Shown: positions 16,712 to 25,455 of the stretch, piece after piece
Position numbering within the stretch: the stretch's first letter is position 1
Layout: every line of letters starts with the position of its first letter
From: Proruminimicrobium sp964487915
GTDB taxonomy: Bacteria; Elusimicrobiota; Endomicrobiia; Endomicrobiales; Endomicrobiaceae
DNA: 64,000 nucleotides
Assembly (NCBI GenBank): GCA_964487915.1
Contig: CAZASN010000001.1
Location: 434,001 to 498,000, forward strand
Direction: 5' to 3'
Notes under the pieces: model-generated
Told to the model about the DNA's origin: nothing
What the model saw: the letters and a program-made list of their open reading frames with translations, nothing else
The model's database searches: none
Made by a program: the position numbers and the translations under genes

Positions 16712-18277
16712 ATGTTTATCGTAGAAAATATTTTAATGTTTTTAGGAGTTGGCTGTTTATGTTTTGTCGCCGGTTTTATCGTAAGATATGTTTATGCAAG
16801 AATAGATTCTAATTCTATTGAGCAGACTTCTGATAGAATAATAAATGAAGCTAAAATTCTTGCCGACGCAAAGACAAAACAGATGTTGATTGAAGGCAAA
16901 GAAGCCATAGACAGGGAAAGAAGGGATTTTGACAAAGAATTAAAAGAAAAGAAAATTGAAGTTCAAAATTCCGAAAAAAGGCTGCTTCAAAGAGAAGAAT
17001 CTCTTGATAAAAGAATGGACAGCCTTGATAAAAGAGATAAGGAATTTCAGCAGAAGGAAAAGAATCTTCAGTTAAAAGAGAAGACTATCGACGAAAAAAT
17101 AGTAGAAGTTGAAACTATAAAAAACGAACAAAAGGCTGTGCTTGAAAAAATTTCAGGCATAACAAGAGAAGAAGCTAAACAGACTCTAATGAAAGAGATG
17201 CTTGAAGAGGCAAAAAGAGACGCAGTTGTGCTTGCTCAGAGACTTGAACAGGAAACAAGGGAAAATGCCAATAAAAAAGCAAAAGAAATTATTTCTCTCG
17301 CAATACAAAAAGTCGCCGCCGACCATACTGTTGACACAACTACATCAACTGTTCAGATTCCAAATGATGAAATAAAAGGAAGAATCATAGGAAGAGAAGG
17401 AAGAAATATCAGAACATTTGAACAGGCTACCGGCGTAGACTTGATAATTGACGATACTCCGGAAGCGATCACTATTTCGGCTTTTGACGGCGTAAGACGC
17501 TATGTGGCAAAAAAATCGCTTGAAAAGTTAATTGCTGACGGAAGAATTCATCCGGCAAGAATAGAAGAAGTCGTGCAGAAAACACAAAAAGAAGTTGAAG
17601 ACCAGATAAAAGAAATAGGCGAACAGGCTGCAATTGATTCCGGCGTTCCGAATCTGCATCCGGAAATAATTAAATTGCTCGGAAGGCTTAAATTCAGGAC
17701 TTCCTACGGGCAGAATCAGCTCCAGCATACTCTTGAAGTAACATGGCTTGCAGGAGCGATTGCCGGAGAATTGGGATTAGATGTCGCTTTCTGTAAAAAA
17801 GCAGGTTTAATGCATGATATAGGCAAAGCAGTTGACCACGAAGTTGAAGGAACTCATCACCAGATATCGGCCGAACTTGCAAAAAAATTCAACGAATCAC
17901 CAAAGATGATAAACGCCATTTTATCGCATCATGAAGGTTTTGAAGAACCGAAAAGCGCCGAAGCGTTTGTTATAGCCGCCGCAGATGCCATATCAGCCGC
18001 AAGACCCGGCGCAAGAAGAGAAACAATTGAAAACTATCTTAAGAGACTTGAAAAACTTGAAACTGTAGCAAAAGAATTTAAAGGAGTATCGTCTGCTTAT
18101 GCAATACAGGCGGGAAGAGAAATAAGAGTTTTGGTGGAACCGGAAAATATAGACGATAAACAGGCTCAGGTAGTCGCTCATGATATTGCAAAAAAAATAG
18201 AGCAGGAAATGGATTATCCCGGTCAAATTAAAGTTACCGTTATAAGAGAAGTTCGCGCTCAGGATGTTGCAAAGTAA
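16712..18277 (+). CDS. rny: ribonuclease Y
   Basis: Membrane-anchored endoribonuclease that starts mRNA decay. It has 521 residues, the normal size. An N-terminal membrane helix (about 5-27) leads into a long charged coiled coil (about 30-190). The KH domain follows (DEIKGRIIGREGRNIRTFEQATGVDLIIDDTP, about 217-250). The HD domain has HTLEVTWLAGAIAGEL and MHDIGKAVDHE with catalytic His-Asp (about 370), and ILSHHEG. A good AGGAGAA ribosome site precedes the ATG. It follows the cyclo-ligase gene by 22 bases and is probably in the same transcript. Confidence 0.97.
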   Translation: MFIVENILMFLGVGCLCFVAGFIVRYVYARIDSNSIEQTSDRIINEAKILADAKTKQMLIEGKEAIDRERRDFDKELKEKKIEVQNSEKRLLQREESLDKRMDSLDKRDKEFQQKEKNLQLKEKTIDEKIVEVETIKNEQKAVLEKISGITREEAKQTLMKEMLEEAKRDAVVLAQRLEQETRENANKKAKEIISLAIQKVAADHTVDTTTSTVQIPNDEIKGRIIGREGRNIRTFEQATGVDLIIDDTPEAITISAFDGVRRYVAKKSLEKLIADGRIHPARIEEVVQKTQKEVEDQIKEIGEQAAIDSGVPNLHPEIIKLLGRLKFRTSYGQNQLQHTLEVTWLAGAIAGELGLDVAFCKKAGLMHDIGKAVDHEVEGTHHQISAELAKKFNESPKMINAILSHHEGFEEPKSAEAFVIAAADAISAARPGARRETIENYLKRLEKLETVAKEFKGVSSAYAIQAGREIRVLVEPENIDDKQAQVVAHDIAKKIEQEMDYPGQIKVTVIREVRAQDVAK

Positions 18278-18313
18278 TAACGGCCGTACTGTTTTACTGA
18301 TGCGGGGACAGCA

Positions 18314-19534
18314 ATGAATCTTGAAGATAAAATTATATATACCGTAAGCCGGATAAATAACGAGATAAAAACCGTTTTGGAAGACTCATATCCGGCAGTA
18401 TGGATTACCGGAGAAGTTTCCGGTTTTAAGACTTATTCCTCGGGGCATTCATATTTTAATCTGAAAGACGAGAATTCCCAGATTCAGGCTGTTTTATTCG
18501 CCGGTTTCGGAAAGAATATTAATTTTGTTCCGCAGGACGGAATGCAGGTTGTGGTTTACGGCAGGATAACTTCTTACGTACAGAGAGGAACATACCAGAT
18601 TCAGGTTTTTACAATTGAGCAGTCCGGCAAAGGAACTTTGCAGGAATCTTTTGAAAAACTTAAAAATAAACTGCAAAGAGAAGGTTTTTTTGACGAATCA
18701 AGAAAAAAAACGCTTCCTTTTTTTATAAAAAAAATAGCTGTTGTTACGTCAAAAGACGGAGCGGCGCTTCACGATATTCTGAAAGTTACAAATCAGATAA
18801 AATCAAGTCTGGATATTTTAATATATCCGGTAAAAGTTCAGGGCGAACAGGCAAAATTTGAAATAGCTGAAGCAATAGAATATCTTAATAAAAATCACGG
18901 CGATATTGACGTTATGCTTGTCGGAAGAGGCGGCGGTTCTCTTGAAGATTTATGGGCTTTTAACGAAGAAATTGTCGCAAGAGCGATATATAATTCAAAA
19001 ATACCCGTTATATCGTGCGTTGGGCATGAAATTGACTATACTATAGCCGATTTTACGGCAGACGTAAGAGCGGCGACGCCTTCGGTAGCGGCTGAAATTA
19101 TAGTAAAAAACAGAAAAAATATTGAAGACAAAATTGATTTGATATTTGAACGCATGAGCGGCGGAATAAAAAATATTTTATTTGTCTGCGGCGAAAAAAT
19201 AGAAAGATTTAAAACGTCAAGAGCGTTGTCAAAACCTCATTTGATATATGAAGATAAAATACAGCATATTGACGAGTGCGGAGCAGAAATTTTACGCAGG
19301 ATGAAAGAATTTTTCATATTGAAAAATACAAAGCTTGAATTAAATTCCCAGAAACTTAATCTGCTTTCTCCTTTAAATATTCTTGGCAAAGGATATGCCG
19401 TGTGTTCCGGAACGAACGGGATATTGAAAAGCGTAAAAGACATAAAAAACGATGACAATATAAACATACAATTTGCCGACGGTAAGGCAAAAGCAAGAAT
19501 TACAGAGGTTAATTATGAAAAAAAACAGCTTTGA
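18314..19534 (+). CDS. xseA: exodeoxyribonuclease VII large subunit
   Basis: Large subunit of the single-strand-specific exonuclease VII. An N-terminal OB fold (AVWITGEVSGFKTYSSGHSYFNLKD) is followed by the catalytic domain with KIAVVTSKDGAALHDI, VMLVGRGGGSLEDLWAFNEE and PVISCVGHEIDYTIADF, all family signatures. The C-terminus has the LNILGKGYAV pattern that contacts XseB. Its 406 residues are slightly shorter than the E. coli protein. GGGGACA lies before the ATG. The end overlaps xseB by 20 bases. Confidence 0.96.
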   Translation: MNLEDKIIYTVSRINNEIKTVLEDSYPAVWITGEVSGFKTYSSGHSYFNLKDENSQIQAVLFAGFGKNINFVPQDGMQVVVYGRITSYVQRGTYQIQVFTIEQSGKGTLQESFEKLKNKLQREGFFDESRKKTLPFFIKKIAVVTSKDGAALHDILKVTNQIKSSLDILIYPVKVQGEQAKFEIAEAIEYLNKNHGDIDVMLVGRGGGSLEDLWAFNEEIVARAIYNSKIPVISCVGHEIDYTIADFTADVRAATPSVAAEIIVKNRKNIEDKIDLIFERMSGGIKNILFVCGEKIERFKTSRALSKPHLIYEDKIQHIDECGAEILRRMKEFFILKNTKLELNSQKLNLLSPLNILGKGYAVCSGTNGILKSVKDIKNDDNINIQFADGKAKARITEVNYEKKQL

Positions 19535-19745
19535 ATCGTCTCTGAAAAGGCTTGAACAAATTGTAAATGAAATGGAAAACGCCGAACTTGACATTGATAA
19601 AGCGATGAAACTTTTTGAGGAAGGCATATCTCTTGTAAGAGAGTGTTCGGCAAAGCTTAACGAAGCAAAGAAAAAAGTTGAAATTCTTACCGAGAAAAAC
19701 GGTAAATTTGAAAAAACAGAGTTTTCCCAAGACGATAAACAATGA
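19515..19745 (+). CDS. xseB: exodeoxyribonuclease VII small subunit
   Basis: A 76-residue small subunit that binds the XseA C-terminus. FESSLKRLEQIVNEMENAELDIDKAMKLFEEGISLV is the family pattern, two helices with a conserved LE-IV-E-E core. An in-frame TTG at 19473 would give a longer product, but the ATG at 19515 is preferred because AGAGG lies just upstream and the protein then has the normal length. It overlaps xseA by 20 bases and the following kinase gene by four. Confidence 0.93.
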   Translation: MKKNSFESSLKRLEQIVNEMENAELDIDKAMKLFEEGISLVRECSAKLNEAKKKVEILTEKNGKFEKTEFSQDDKQ

Positions 19746-20533
19746 AAATTCTCGCGATGACATGCTGCTGCGTTGACGTATTTCCTGAAAAAAACACGGT
19801 TGTCGCAGGCGGCAACGCATTAAATCTTGCCGTAGCGTGTTCTAAAACCGGAAAAGCCGGCGTTTACGTAATGGGAAATATCGGAGATGACGACTACGGA
19901 AAAACGGTAAGAGAGTCGGCTTCAAGGTTTAACATAGATTTAAGCCGCTTGTATACGGTCAAAGGATTTACTGCCCATCATGTCATAAATATAGACAGTA
20001 ACGGAGACAGATATTTTAAACCGGGCAGCTGGCACGACGGAGTATGGAAAAAATATATTATTACGCCGTCGGATGCAGAGTTTATGAAAGAAATGGATGC
20101 GGTTGCGACAACATGTTATGAATCGTGTTTTGAAAGTATAATAGACTTGAGAAAAAAATCAAATTTTATGCTTTCCGTTGACTTTCACGACGAAAAAATT
20201 AATCAGCAGTGGGAAAAATATTTTAATATGATAGATTTATTTTTTATAAGCGGCAATAACCAAAATCTTGATGTTCTTGAAAAGTGGTCCAAAAAATTTA
20301 ATACGGTATTTACTGCCACGCTGGGAAGGGACGGCAGCATCAGTTTTTATCAGGGGAAGAAATTTTTGTGCGATGCCGTAAAAGTTAAAAAAATAATTGA
20401 TACGACCGGATGCGGAGACAGTTATCAGGGAACTTTTCTGACGGATTATTTGTTGCGCCGGGACGTTCGCGGTGCAATGGAAAGCGGATCAAAAGCCGCC
20501 GCCGAAACGCTGTCTTTTGTAGGCGGGTTTTAA
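19742..20533 (+). CDS. PfkB-family sugar kinase, fructoselysine 6-kinase (FrlD)-like
   Basis: A 263-residue cytoplasmic ribokinase-family enzyme. AGGNALNLAVACSKTG near the N-terminus is the substrate-binding signature, GNIGDDDYG follows, and IDTTGCGDSYQGTFL near residues 219-233 is the second PfkB signature with the catalytic Asp (GCGD instead of the usual GAGD). The short length and the order of motifs resemble FrlD, which phosphorylates fructoselysine. The FrlB deglycase is not nearby, so the substrate is uncertain. The ATG overlaps the xseB stop (ATGA). Confidence 0.72.
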   Translation: MKILAMTCCCVDVFPEKNTVVAGGNALNLAVACSKTGKAGVYVMGNIGDDDYGKTVRESASRFNIDLSRLYTVKGFTAHHVINIDSNGDRYFKPGSWHDGVWKKYIITPSDAEFMKEMDAVATTCYESCFESIIDLRKKSNFMLSVDFHDEKINQQWEKYFNMIDLFFISGNNQNLDVLEKWSKKFNTVFTATLGRDGSISFYQGKKFLCDAVKVKKIIDTTGCGDSYQGTFLTDYLLRRDVRGAMESGSKAAAETLSFVGGF

Positions 20534-20594
20534 TTTGCGGTAAAATATTATAAAATCCGTAATACGCGGGTTTAAATTGGAGTTAAATATTATA

Positions 20595-21920
20595 ATGCAT
20601 AAAAAAATAGCGATAGTAGGCAGACCTAATGTCGGTAAATCAACGCTGTTCAACAGATTTGTCGGCAAAAAGAAAGCAATCATACATGATATGCCGGGAA
20701 CGACCAGAGACAGAAATGATTTTGTCGTTAACTGGAAAGATAAAAGTTTTATCGTTACCGATACGGCCGGATGGAGCAGCGATATCAATGAATTTTCAAA
20801 AGCCATGAGCCGTCAGCTTGATGCGGCGATAAGCGGCTGCGATATAGTTCTTTTTGTAGTAGACGGCAAAGACGGCATTCATCCCTTTGAACCTTCAATA
20901 GCCAAAACTCTCAGAAGCAGTAAAAAAGATGTTATCTTGGTTGTAAATAAAATAGATACTTTTGCCGAAGAAGTAAAGACTTATGAGTTTTACAGTTTAG
21001 GCTTTGACGAAATGATACCGGTTTCCGCAAGCCACGGCAGAAATATGACGGAACTTTTGGAAACGATATGCGATAAGATCGGCGATAACGACAATATGCG
21101 CAATGACGATAAAATTTTAAAAATTATTTTTGTAGGCAAACCGAATGTCGGTAAATCATCTCTCGTCAACGCTATAGTCAAAGAAGAAAGATGTATCGTT
21201 CATAATACTCCCGGCACTACGAGAGATTCTCTTACGGTGCACGCTACTTATAACGATACAGATTATCTTCTTACCGATACTGCCGGGCTTCACAGGGGAA
21301 ACAAAACAAAAGACGACATGGAATATCTGTCAAATTTAAGCACAAATTATGCATTGGACGAAGCCGATATTGCCGTTTTAGTCGCCGATGCTTCTCAGGG
21401 AATAGGGGAAACGGAAGCGAAAATTGCCGGATATATCATAGAAAAAAAGAAGCCGTGCATAGTGGCCGTAAATAAATGGGATTTAATTGAGGATAAAGAA
21501 GACAGAGTTAAATTATTTCAAACCCAGTTGGAACAAAAATTAAAATTTTTGAATTGGGCCGACATAATTTTTATGTCCGCCAAAACGGGGCAAAGAATAG
21601 ACAGAATATTCAGGCTTGTTCCTTTAATATATGAGCAATATTCAAAACTTTTAACGCAGCAGGAACTCAACGATGCGATAAGAACGGCTACAGCCAATAA
21701 GCCTTTGCAAAGAAAAGGAAAATTATTAAAAATCAAAGAATCTGAGCAATTGATATCAAAACCTCCGACATTCAGATTTTCGGTCAATAATTTGGAACTG
21801 TTGCATTTTTCATACAGAAGATATATTGAAAATTTTTTAAGGGAAAGATTTTCGTTTCAGGGAACGCCGATAGTTCTAAAATTCAGACAGCATAATAAAT
21901 CGGATAAGGAAAATAAATGA
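20595..21920 (+). CDS. der: ribosome-biogenesis GTPase Der (EngA)
   Basis: Double-GTPase factor for 50S subunit maturation. The first G domain has GRPNVGKST, then the G3 motif DTAGW and G4 VNKID. The second has GKPNVGKSS, PGTTRDS, DTAGLHRG and VNKWD. A C-terminal KH-like domain ends the protein (PPTFRFSVNNLELLHFSYRRYIENFLRERF). The ATG at 20595, with GGAG 12 bases upstream, is preferred over an in-frame TTG at 20577. The stop overlaps plsY by four bases. Length (about 441) is normal. Confidence 0.97.
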   Translation: MHKKIAIVGRPNVGKSTLFNRFVGKKKAIIHDMPGTTRDRNDFVVNWKDKSFIVTDTAGWSSDINEFSKAMSRQLDAAISGCDIVLFVVDGKDGIHPFEPSIAKTLRSSKKDVILVVNKIDTFAEEVKTYEFYSLGFDEMIPVSASHGRNMTELLETICDKIGDNDNMRNDDKILKIIFVGKPNVGKSSLVNAIVKEERCIVHNTPGTTRDSLTVHATYNDTDYLLTDTAGLHRGNKTKDDMEYLSNLSTNYALDEADIAVLVADASQGIGETEAKIAGYIIEKKKPCIVAVNKWDLIEDKEDRVKLFQTQLEQKLKFLNWADIIFMSAKTGQRIDRIFRLVPLIYEQYSKLLTQQELNDAIRTATANKPLQRKGKLLKIKESEQLISKPPTFRFSVNNLELLHFSYRRYIENFLRERFSFQGTPIVLKFRQHNKSDKENK

Positions 21921-22516
21921 AAATTGCGATATATTTAATTATGGCTTATTTATGCGGCGCAATACCTTTTGCATATATAATCTCAAAATATTTTAAAAAT
22001 GTTGATATAAGAAAATGCGGCTCAGGCAATCCCGGCGCTACAAATGTTTTCAGAAGCGTAAGTAAATCTCTCGGGATTGTTACATTTATATTAGACGCTT
22101 TAAAAGGATTCGTTCCGGTTTATTTTGCAGGCTTGGTAAATCATTCGGTTTATTTTATATTGGCCGTGGCTTTTATTACGATAATGGGTCATATTTATAC
22201 TGTTTTTTTAAATTTTAAAGGAGGCAAAGGCGTTGCGACCGGATGCGGAGTATTTATAGCTTTTGCGCCGCTTGTAACTCTGATGTGTTTTTTAATTTTT
22301 GCAGTTGTTTTGTTTATTTCAAAATATGTCGCGCTTTCTTCCATAGCTGCCGCGGTTTCACTGCCTTTAATTTTAAAAATATTTAATTATCCCGATATAA
22401 TTGTTTTATTTTCGGCACTTATTGCGGTTATTGTCGTAATAAGGCATTTAAGCAACATAAAAAGAATATTAAAAGGTACGGAAAGTAAAATTATTTTTTC
22501 AGGACAAAAGAGGTAA
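21917..22516 (+). CDS. plsY: glycerol-3-phosphate acyltransferase PlsY
   Basis: Inner-membrane enzyme that transfers the acyl group from acyl-phosphate to glycerol-3-phosphate, the first step of phospholipid synthesis. It has 199 residues, five hydrophobic segments and the three family motifs: KCGSGNPGATNVFR, IMGHIYTVFLNFKGGKGVATGCG, and a third near the C-terminus (VVIRHLSNIKRILKGTE). It is followed after four bases by gpsA, which makes its substrate, and overlaps der by four bases. Confidence 0.96.
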   Translation: MKIAIYLIMAYLCGAIPFAYIISKYFKNVDIRKCGSGNPGATNVFRSVSKSLGIVTFILDALKGFVPVYFAGLVNHSVYFILAVAFITIMGHIYTVFLNFKGGKGVATGCGVFIAFAPLVTLMCFLIFAVVLFISKYVALSSIAAAVSLPLILKIFNYPDIIVLFSALIAVIVVIRHLSNIKRILKGTESKIIFSGQKR

Positions 22517-22520
22517 AAAT

Positions 22521-23516
22521 ATGAAAATTTCTGTTTTGGGCGCCGGTTCATGGGGAACTACTCTAGCATGCGTATTGTCTGATAACGGACATGATGTTTC
22601 CGTTTGGGAATTTGATAGAACAGCTGCCGACAAATTAAACAGAGAAAGAACTATTCCGTTTATAGGCGGCGCCGAAATACCGGCTAACGTTGAAATTTCA
22701 AACAATTTAAATATTATATCTTCATGTCAGGCGGTATTGATAGTCGTTCCTTCTCATTTTTTAAGGTCAACTTTATATTCCGTTAAAAAATCCGGAATAA
22801 ATCTTAAGGATAAAATCATAATAAGCGCGACTAAAGGGATTGAAAATGATTCATTGCTTCGCCCGTCTGAAATCGTTGAAGAAATTTTTCCAGAAACTAA
22901 AAATTTAATTGTGGCTTTATCCGGTCCGAGCCATGCGGAAGAAGTGTCAAAAAAGATGCCGACTGTTATCGTCTCGGCTTCTAAAAATGAAAAAAACGCC
23001 GTATTATGCAGAGATTTGTTTATGAACGATTATTTGCGGGTATACACTCAAGATGATATAATAGGAGTTGAACTCGGAGCATCGTTGAAAAATGTTTTTG
23101 CGATTGCCGGCGGAATTATAGACGGACTTTCCTTTGGAGATAATACAAAAGCCGCTATAGTTTCAAGAGGACTTAAAGAACTTGTAAATTTAGGAGTATT
23201 GTTAGGCGGAGATAAAAATACTTTTTACGGCTTATCCGGAGTAGGCGATTTGATGGTTACCTGTTTTTCCAAACATTCAAGAAACAGAAGTCTCGGAGAA
23301 ATGATAGCAAAGGGAAAAACGCTGCAGGAAGCCGAAAAAGATTTAAAAATGGTTGCAGAAGGCGTTAAAACGGCGATAAGCGCTTATGAACTGGGGAAAA
23401 AATATAAAGTTGAACTTCCGATTATAAATGAAGTTTATAACGTGTTGTTTAAAAATAAGTCTGCCAAACAAGCCGTTATTGATCTTATGACAAGAGCTCC
23501 GAAAGCGGAAATTTAG
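22521..23516 (+). CDS. gpsA: NAD(P)-dependent glycerol-3-phosphate dehydrogenase
   Basis: Reduces dihydroxyacetone phosphate to glycerol-3-phosphate for phospholipid synthesis. 331 residues. The N-terminal Rossmann motif is SVLGAGSWGTTLA; further signatures are ISATKGIE, LSGPSHAEEV, GVELGASLKNVFAIAGGIIDGL with the catalytic lysine, and GLSGVGDLMVTCFSKHSRNRSLG. The ribosome site AGAGG lies before the ATG. Placement right after plsY groups two consecutive steps of the same pathway. Confidence 0.97.
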   Translation: MKISVLGAGSWGTTLACVLSDNGHDVSVWEFDRTAADKLNRERTIPFIGGAEIPANVEISNNLNIISSCQAVLIVVPSHFLRSTLYSVKKSGINLKDKIIISATKGIENDSLLRPSEIVEEIFPETKNLIVALSGPSHAEEVSKKMPTVIVSASKNEKNAVLCRDLFMNDYLRVYTQDDIIGVELGASLKNVFAIAGGIIDGLSFGDNTKAAIVSRGLKELVNLGVLLGGDKNTFYGLSGVGDLMVTCFSKHSRNRSLGEMIAKGKTLQEAEKDLKMVAEGVKTAISAYELGKKYKVELPIINEVYNVLFKNKSAKQAVIDLMTRAPKAEI

Positions 23517-23558
23517 AATCAAAGTTCCGGAGCCGGTGTTTTTTATCAGGAGAAAATT

Positions 23559-23816
23559 ATGACGAAAAATGATTTAATCAATAAGCTGGGTGAAATGATG
23601 CCGTCAAAAAAATATGCGGCTGAAGCGGTTAATAAACTTTTTGAATGTATGACAGCCGCTTTAAAAGACGGTCAAAAAGTCGTCATAACCGGATTTGGCA
23701 GTTTTAATTTGAAAGTTACCGAAACAAAAAAGGGAAGAAATCCAAAGACTGGCGATATAGTTATGATTCCGCCTAAGAAAAAAATAAGATTTAAACAGTC
23801 CAAGGAAATTTTTTAA
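23559..23816 (+). CDS. HU/IHF-family DNA-binding protein
   Basis: An 85-residue nucleoid protein. TKNDLINKLGEMMPSKKYAAEAVNKLFECMTAALKDGQKVVITGFGSF leads into the conserved arm region KKGRNPKTGDIVMIPPKKKIRFKQSKEI. The GRNPKTG motif with the arm proline is diagnostic of HU/IHF. HU (homodimer) is more likely than IHF because a MerR-type gene follows rather than a partner subunit, but this cannot be fixed from sequence. AGGAGAA lies before the ATG. The stop overlaps the next gene's start by one base. Confidence 0.93.
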   Translation: MTKNDLINKLGEMMPSKKYAAEAVNKLFECMTAALKDGQKVVITGFGSFNLKVTETKKGRNPKTGDIVMIPPKKKIRFKQSKEIF

Positions 23817-24157
23817 TGTTTAATCCGAATAAAAAATATCTTTCAATAAGAGAAGTTTCTAAGAGAGAACAGGTCCCGGCTTACACGTTGCGTTATTGGG
23901 AAAAAGAAAAATTGCTCAAACCTGAAAGACATTCGGGAATAAGAAAATATTCGCAATATGACATTGATGTTATTCACGAAATCAAAGATTTATTGTATAA
24001 TAAAAGACTTACAGTATCTGGCGCTAAAAAAATTTTAAAAGGGGACAGAAGAGTAAAGGATCCCCAACTTAAATTATTTAAAGAAGTACAGGATATAAGT
24101 TCATTAAAATCCATTAAAGAAGATATTAAAGAGATCTTAGATATTTTAAAAGAGTAA
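23816..24157 (+). CDS. MerR-family transcriptional regulator
   Basis: A 113-residue DNA-binding protein. The N-terminal YLSIREVSKREQVPAYTLRYWEKEKLLKPERHSGIRKYSQYDID is a winged-helix MerR domain (the TLRYWEKE turn is diagnostic), followed by VIHEIKDLLYNKRLTVSGAKKIL. No effector-binding domain or metal-binding cysteines follow; only a short C-terminal helix. HU followed by a short MerR protein is a common arrangement. The target is unknown. The start overlaps the HU stop by one base, and tRNA-Pro begins seven bases after its stop. Confidence 0.9.
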   Translation: MFNPNKKYLSIREVSKREQVPAYTLRYWEKEKLLKPERHSGIRKYSQYDIDVIHEIKDLLYNKRLTVSGAKKILKGDRRVKDPQLKLFKEVQDISSLKSIKEDIKEILDILKE

Positions 24158-24163
24158 TAAATT

Positions 24164-24237
24164 CGGGGCGTAGCGCAGGTGGCTAGCGCACTCCCTTGGG
24201 GTGGGAGAGGCCGCTGGTTCAAGTCCAGTCGCCCCGA
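24164..24237 (+). tRNA. tRNA-Pro (anticodon GGG)
   Basis: A 74-nt cloverleaf. The acceptor stem is CGGGGCG with CGCCCCG, the D stem GCGC/GCGC, the anticodon stem CTCCC/GGGAG around the loop TTGGGGT (anticodon GGG at 24198-24200), and the T arm GCTGG-TTCAAGT-CCAGT. The discriminator base is A. The CCA end is not encoded (TAT follows) and must be added by CCA-transferase. It reads CCC and CCT codons. Confidence 0.95.
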
Positions 24238-24270
24238 TATAAAAACTTTTTTAAAATAAATTGAAAATTA

Positions 24271-25455
24271 ATGAAAAAATACATATGTCTGTCGTTTACG
24301 TTTTTTATTATCTTTCTGCAGCCGCATAAACTCTCAGCAATCAATACCGGAGATTCTTCAAATTCACAGGAACTTTACCAAAATATAAATCCCGGTTCTT
24401 TCGGACATCAAAACATGTGGCTAAACCTGGATTCAAACATAGGATATATAGCTCCTAATGAAATTTTATACAAAAATCCTTCAACAAATGAAATTGAAGA
24501 AGTCGCAGAATCTCCTTATTTTGACTATTTTGATTACATTCCTGATACAAAATCGGATTTATTGATTCTTGATTCTGATAATAAGATAATCATAAAAAAC
24601 GAATCGCAGACAATATTGCAAACCGAATATTTTGATTTTTACGGCAACGATATATCGGATGATTATCCGAAGATTTATTACAGAATAAAGAACAGCGGCG
24701 ATGCTTTTATTGAAATTAAAATGGATAAATTATCCGGCAATTTGTTTTCAAAAAATCTTGACGTTGTTTACGGGGAATATGAATATTACTGTACGGCTTC
24801 AAATGATAATTATCCGGGCATTTACAGATCTCCGATACGCGCTTTTATTGTTACGGAAAGACCTCATTCGTTTCTTAATTTAAATACTAATACTCAAAAT
24901 GACGGCGCAAATTCAACGACTTCCGTTGCTTTCAGCTGGACTGCCGCAAAAGGGGTTGCTTCCGATATTCTTTCATACAGATTTTATATAGGCACAAATG
25001 TTAATAATTTTGAAGAAATTAACTTAAATATAAGTAATTACTACACAATAAACAATTTGCAGCCCAGAACAAGATATTATTGGAAAGTTGAAGTGTCAAA
25101 TCAGTACGGCGTTGAACTTTTAAATCCTGAAGTTTTTTCGTTTATAACTCTCGGAGAAATATCAAGAGTTTATAATGCTCCTAATCCTTTTAATCCTCAA
25201 AAAGGCGAAAGCACAAGAATATTTTTTGAAATGCCGGAAAGCGGTTCGGCGCAATTGGATATATATTCCGAATACGGCGATAAAATCAAGACGATTTCCT
25301 TAAATAATCTGCTTCAGGGCAGCAACGAAATTTCATATGACGGAAGAGACGCAAACGGAAAAATTTTATATAACGGCACGTATTTATGCGTTTTAAAGAA
25401 AAAATACGCCGGACAGACAAAAACGGAAAAATGCAGACTTTTAATAATAAAATAA
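24271..25455 (+). CDS. secreted protein with fibronectin-III-like and FlgD/type-A-like C-terminal domain
   Basis: A 394-residue exported protein. A signal peptide (MKKYICLSFTFFIIFLQPHKLSA, about 1-23) is followed by an unrecognised domain (about 25-200), then a fibronectin-III-like module (about 205-290; SVAFSWTAAKG, LQPRTRYYWKVEVSN). The end (about 300-394) has YNAPNPFNP, then LDIYSEYGDKIKTI, YDGRDANGKILYNGTYLCVLK and LLIIK. This is the pattern of FlgD-Ig/type A C-terminal sorting domains, used by type IX secretion cargo in Bacteroidota and seen in related phyla. It overlaps the following PorV-like gene. Its function is unknown; cell-surface delivery is inferred. Confidence 0.75.
   Translation: MKKYICLSFTFFIIFLQPHKLSAINTGDSSNSQELYQNINPGSFGHQNMWLNLDSNIGYIAPNEILYKNPSTNEIEEVAESPYFDYFDYIPDTKSDLLILDSDNKIIIKNESQTILQTEYFDFYGNDISDDYPKIYYRIKNSGDAFIEIKMDKLSGNLFSKNLDVVYGEYEYYCTASNDNYPGIYRSPIRAFIVTERPHSFLNLNTNTQNDGANSTTSVAFSWTAAKGVASDILSYRFYIGTNVNNFEEINLNISNYYTINNLQPRTRYYWKVEVSNQYGVELLNPEVFSFITLGEISRVYNAPNPFNPQKGESTRIFFEMPESGSAQLDIYSEYGDKIKTISLNNLLQGSNEISYDGRDANGKILYNGTYLCVLKKKYAGQTKTEKCRLLIIK

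Noticed and set aside
23517..23558. Hairpin CCGG-AG-CCGG with T-run after gpsA
   Set aside because: The loop would be only two bases and the stem four pairs, too weak for a terminator; the HU gene is probably transcribed with gpsA.
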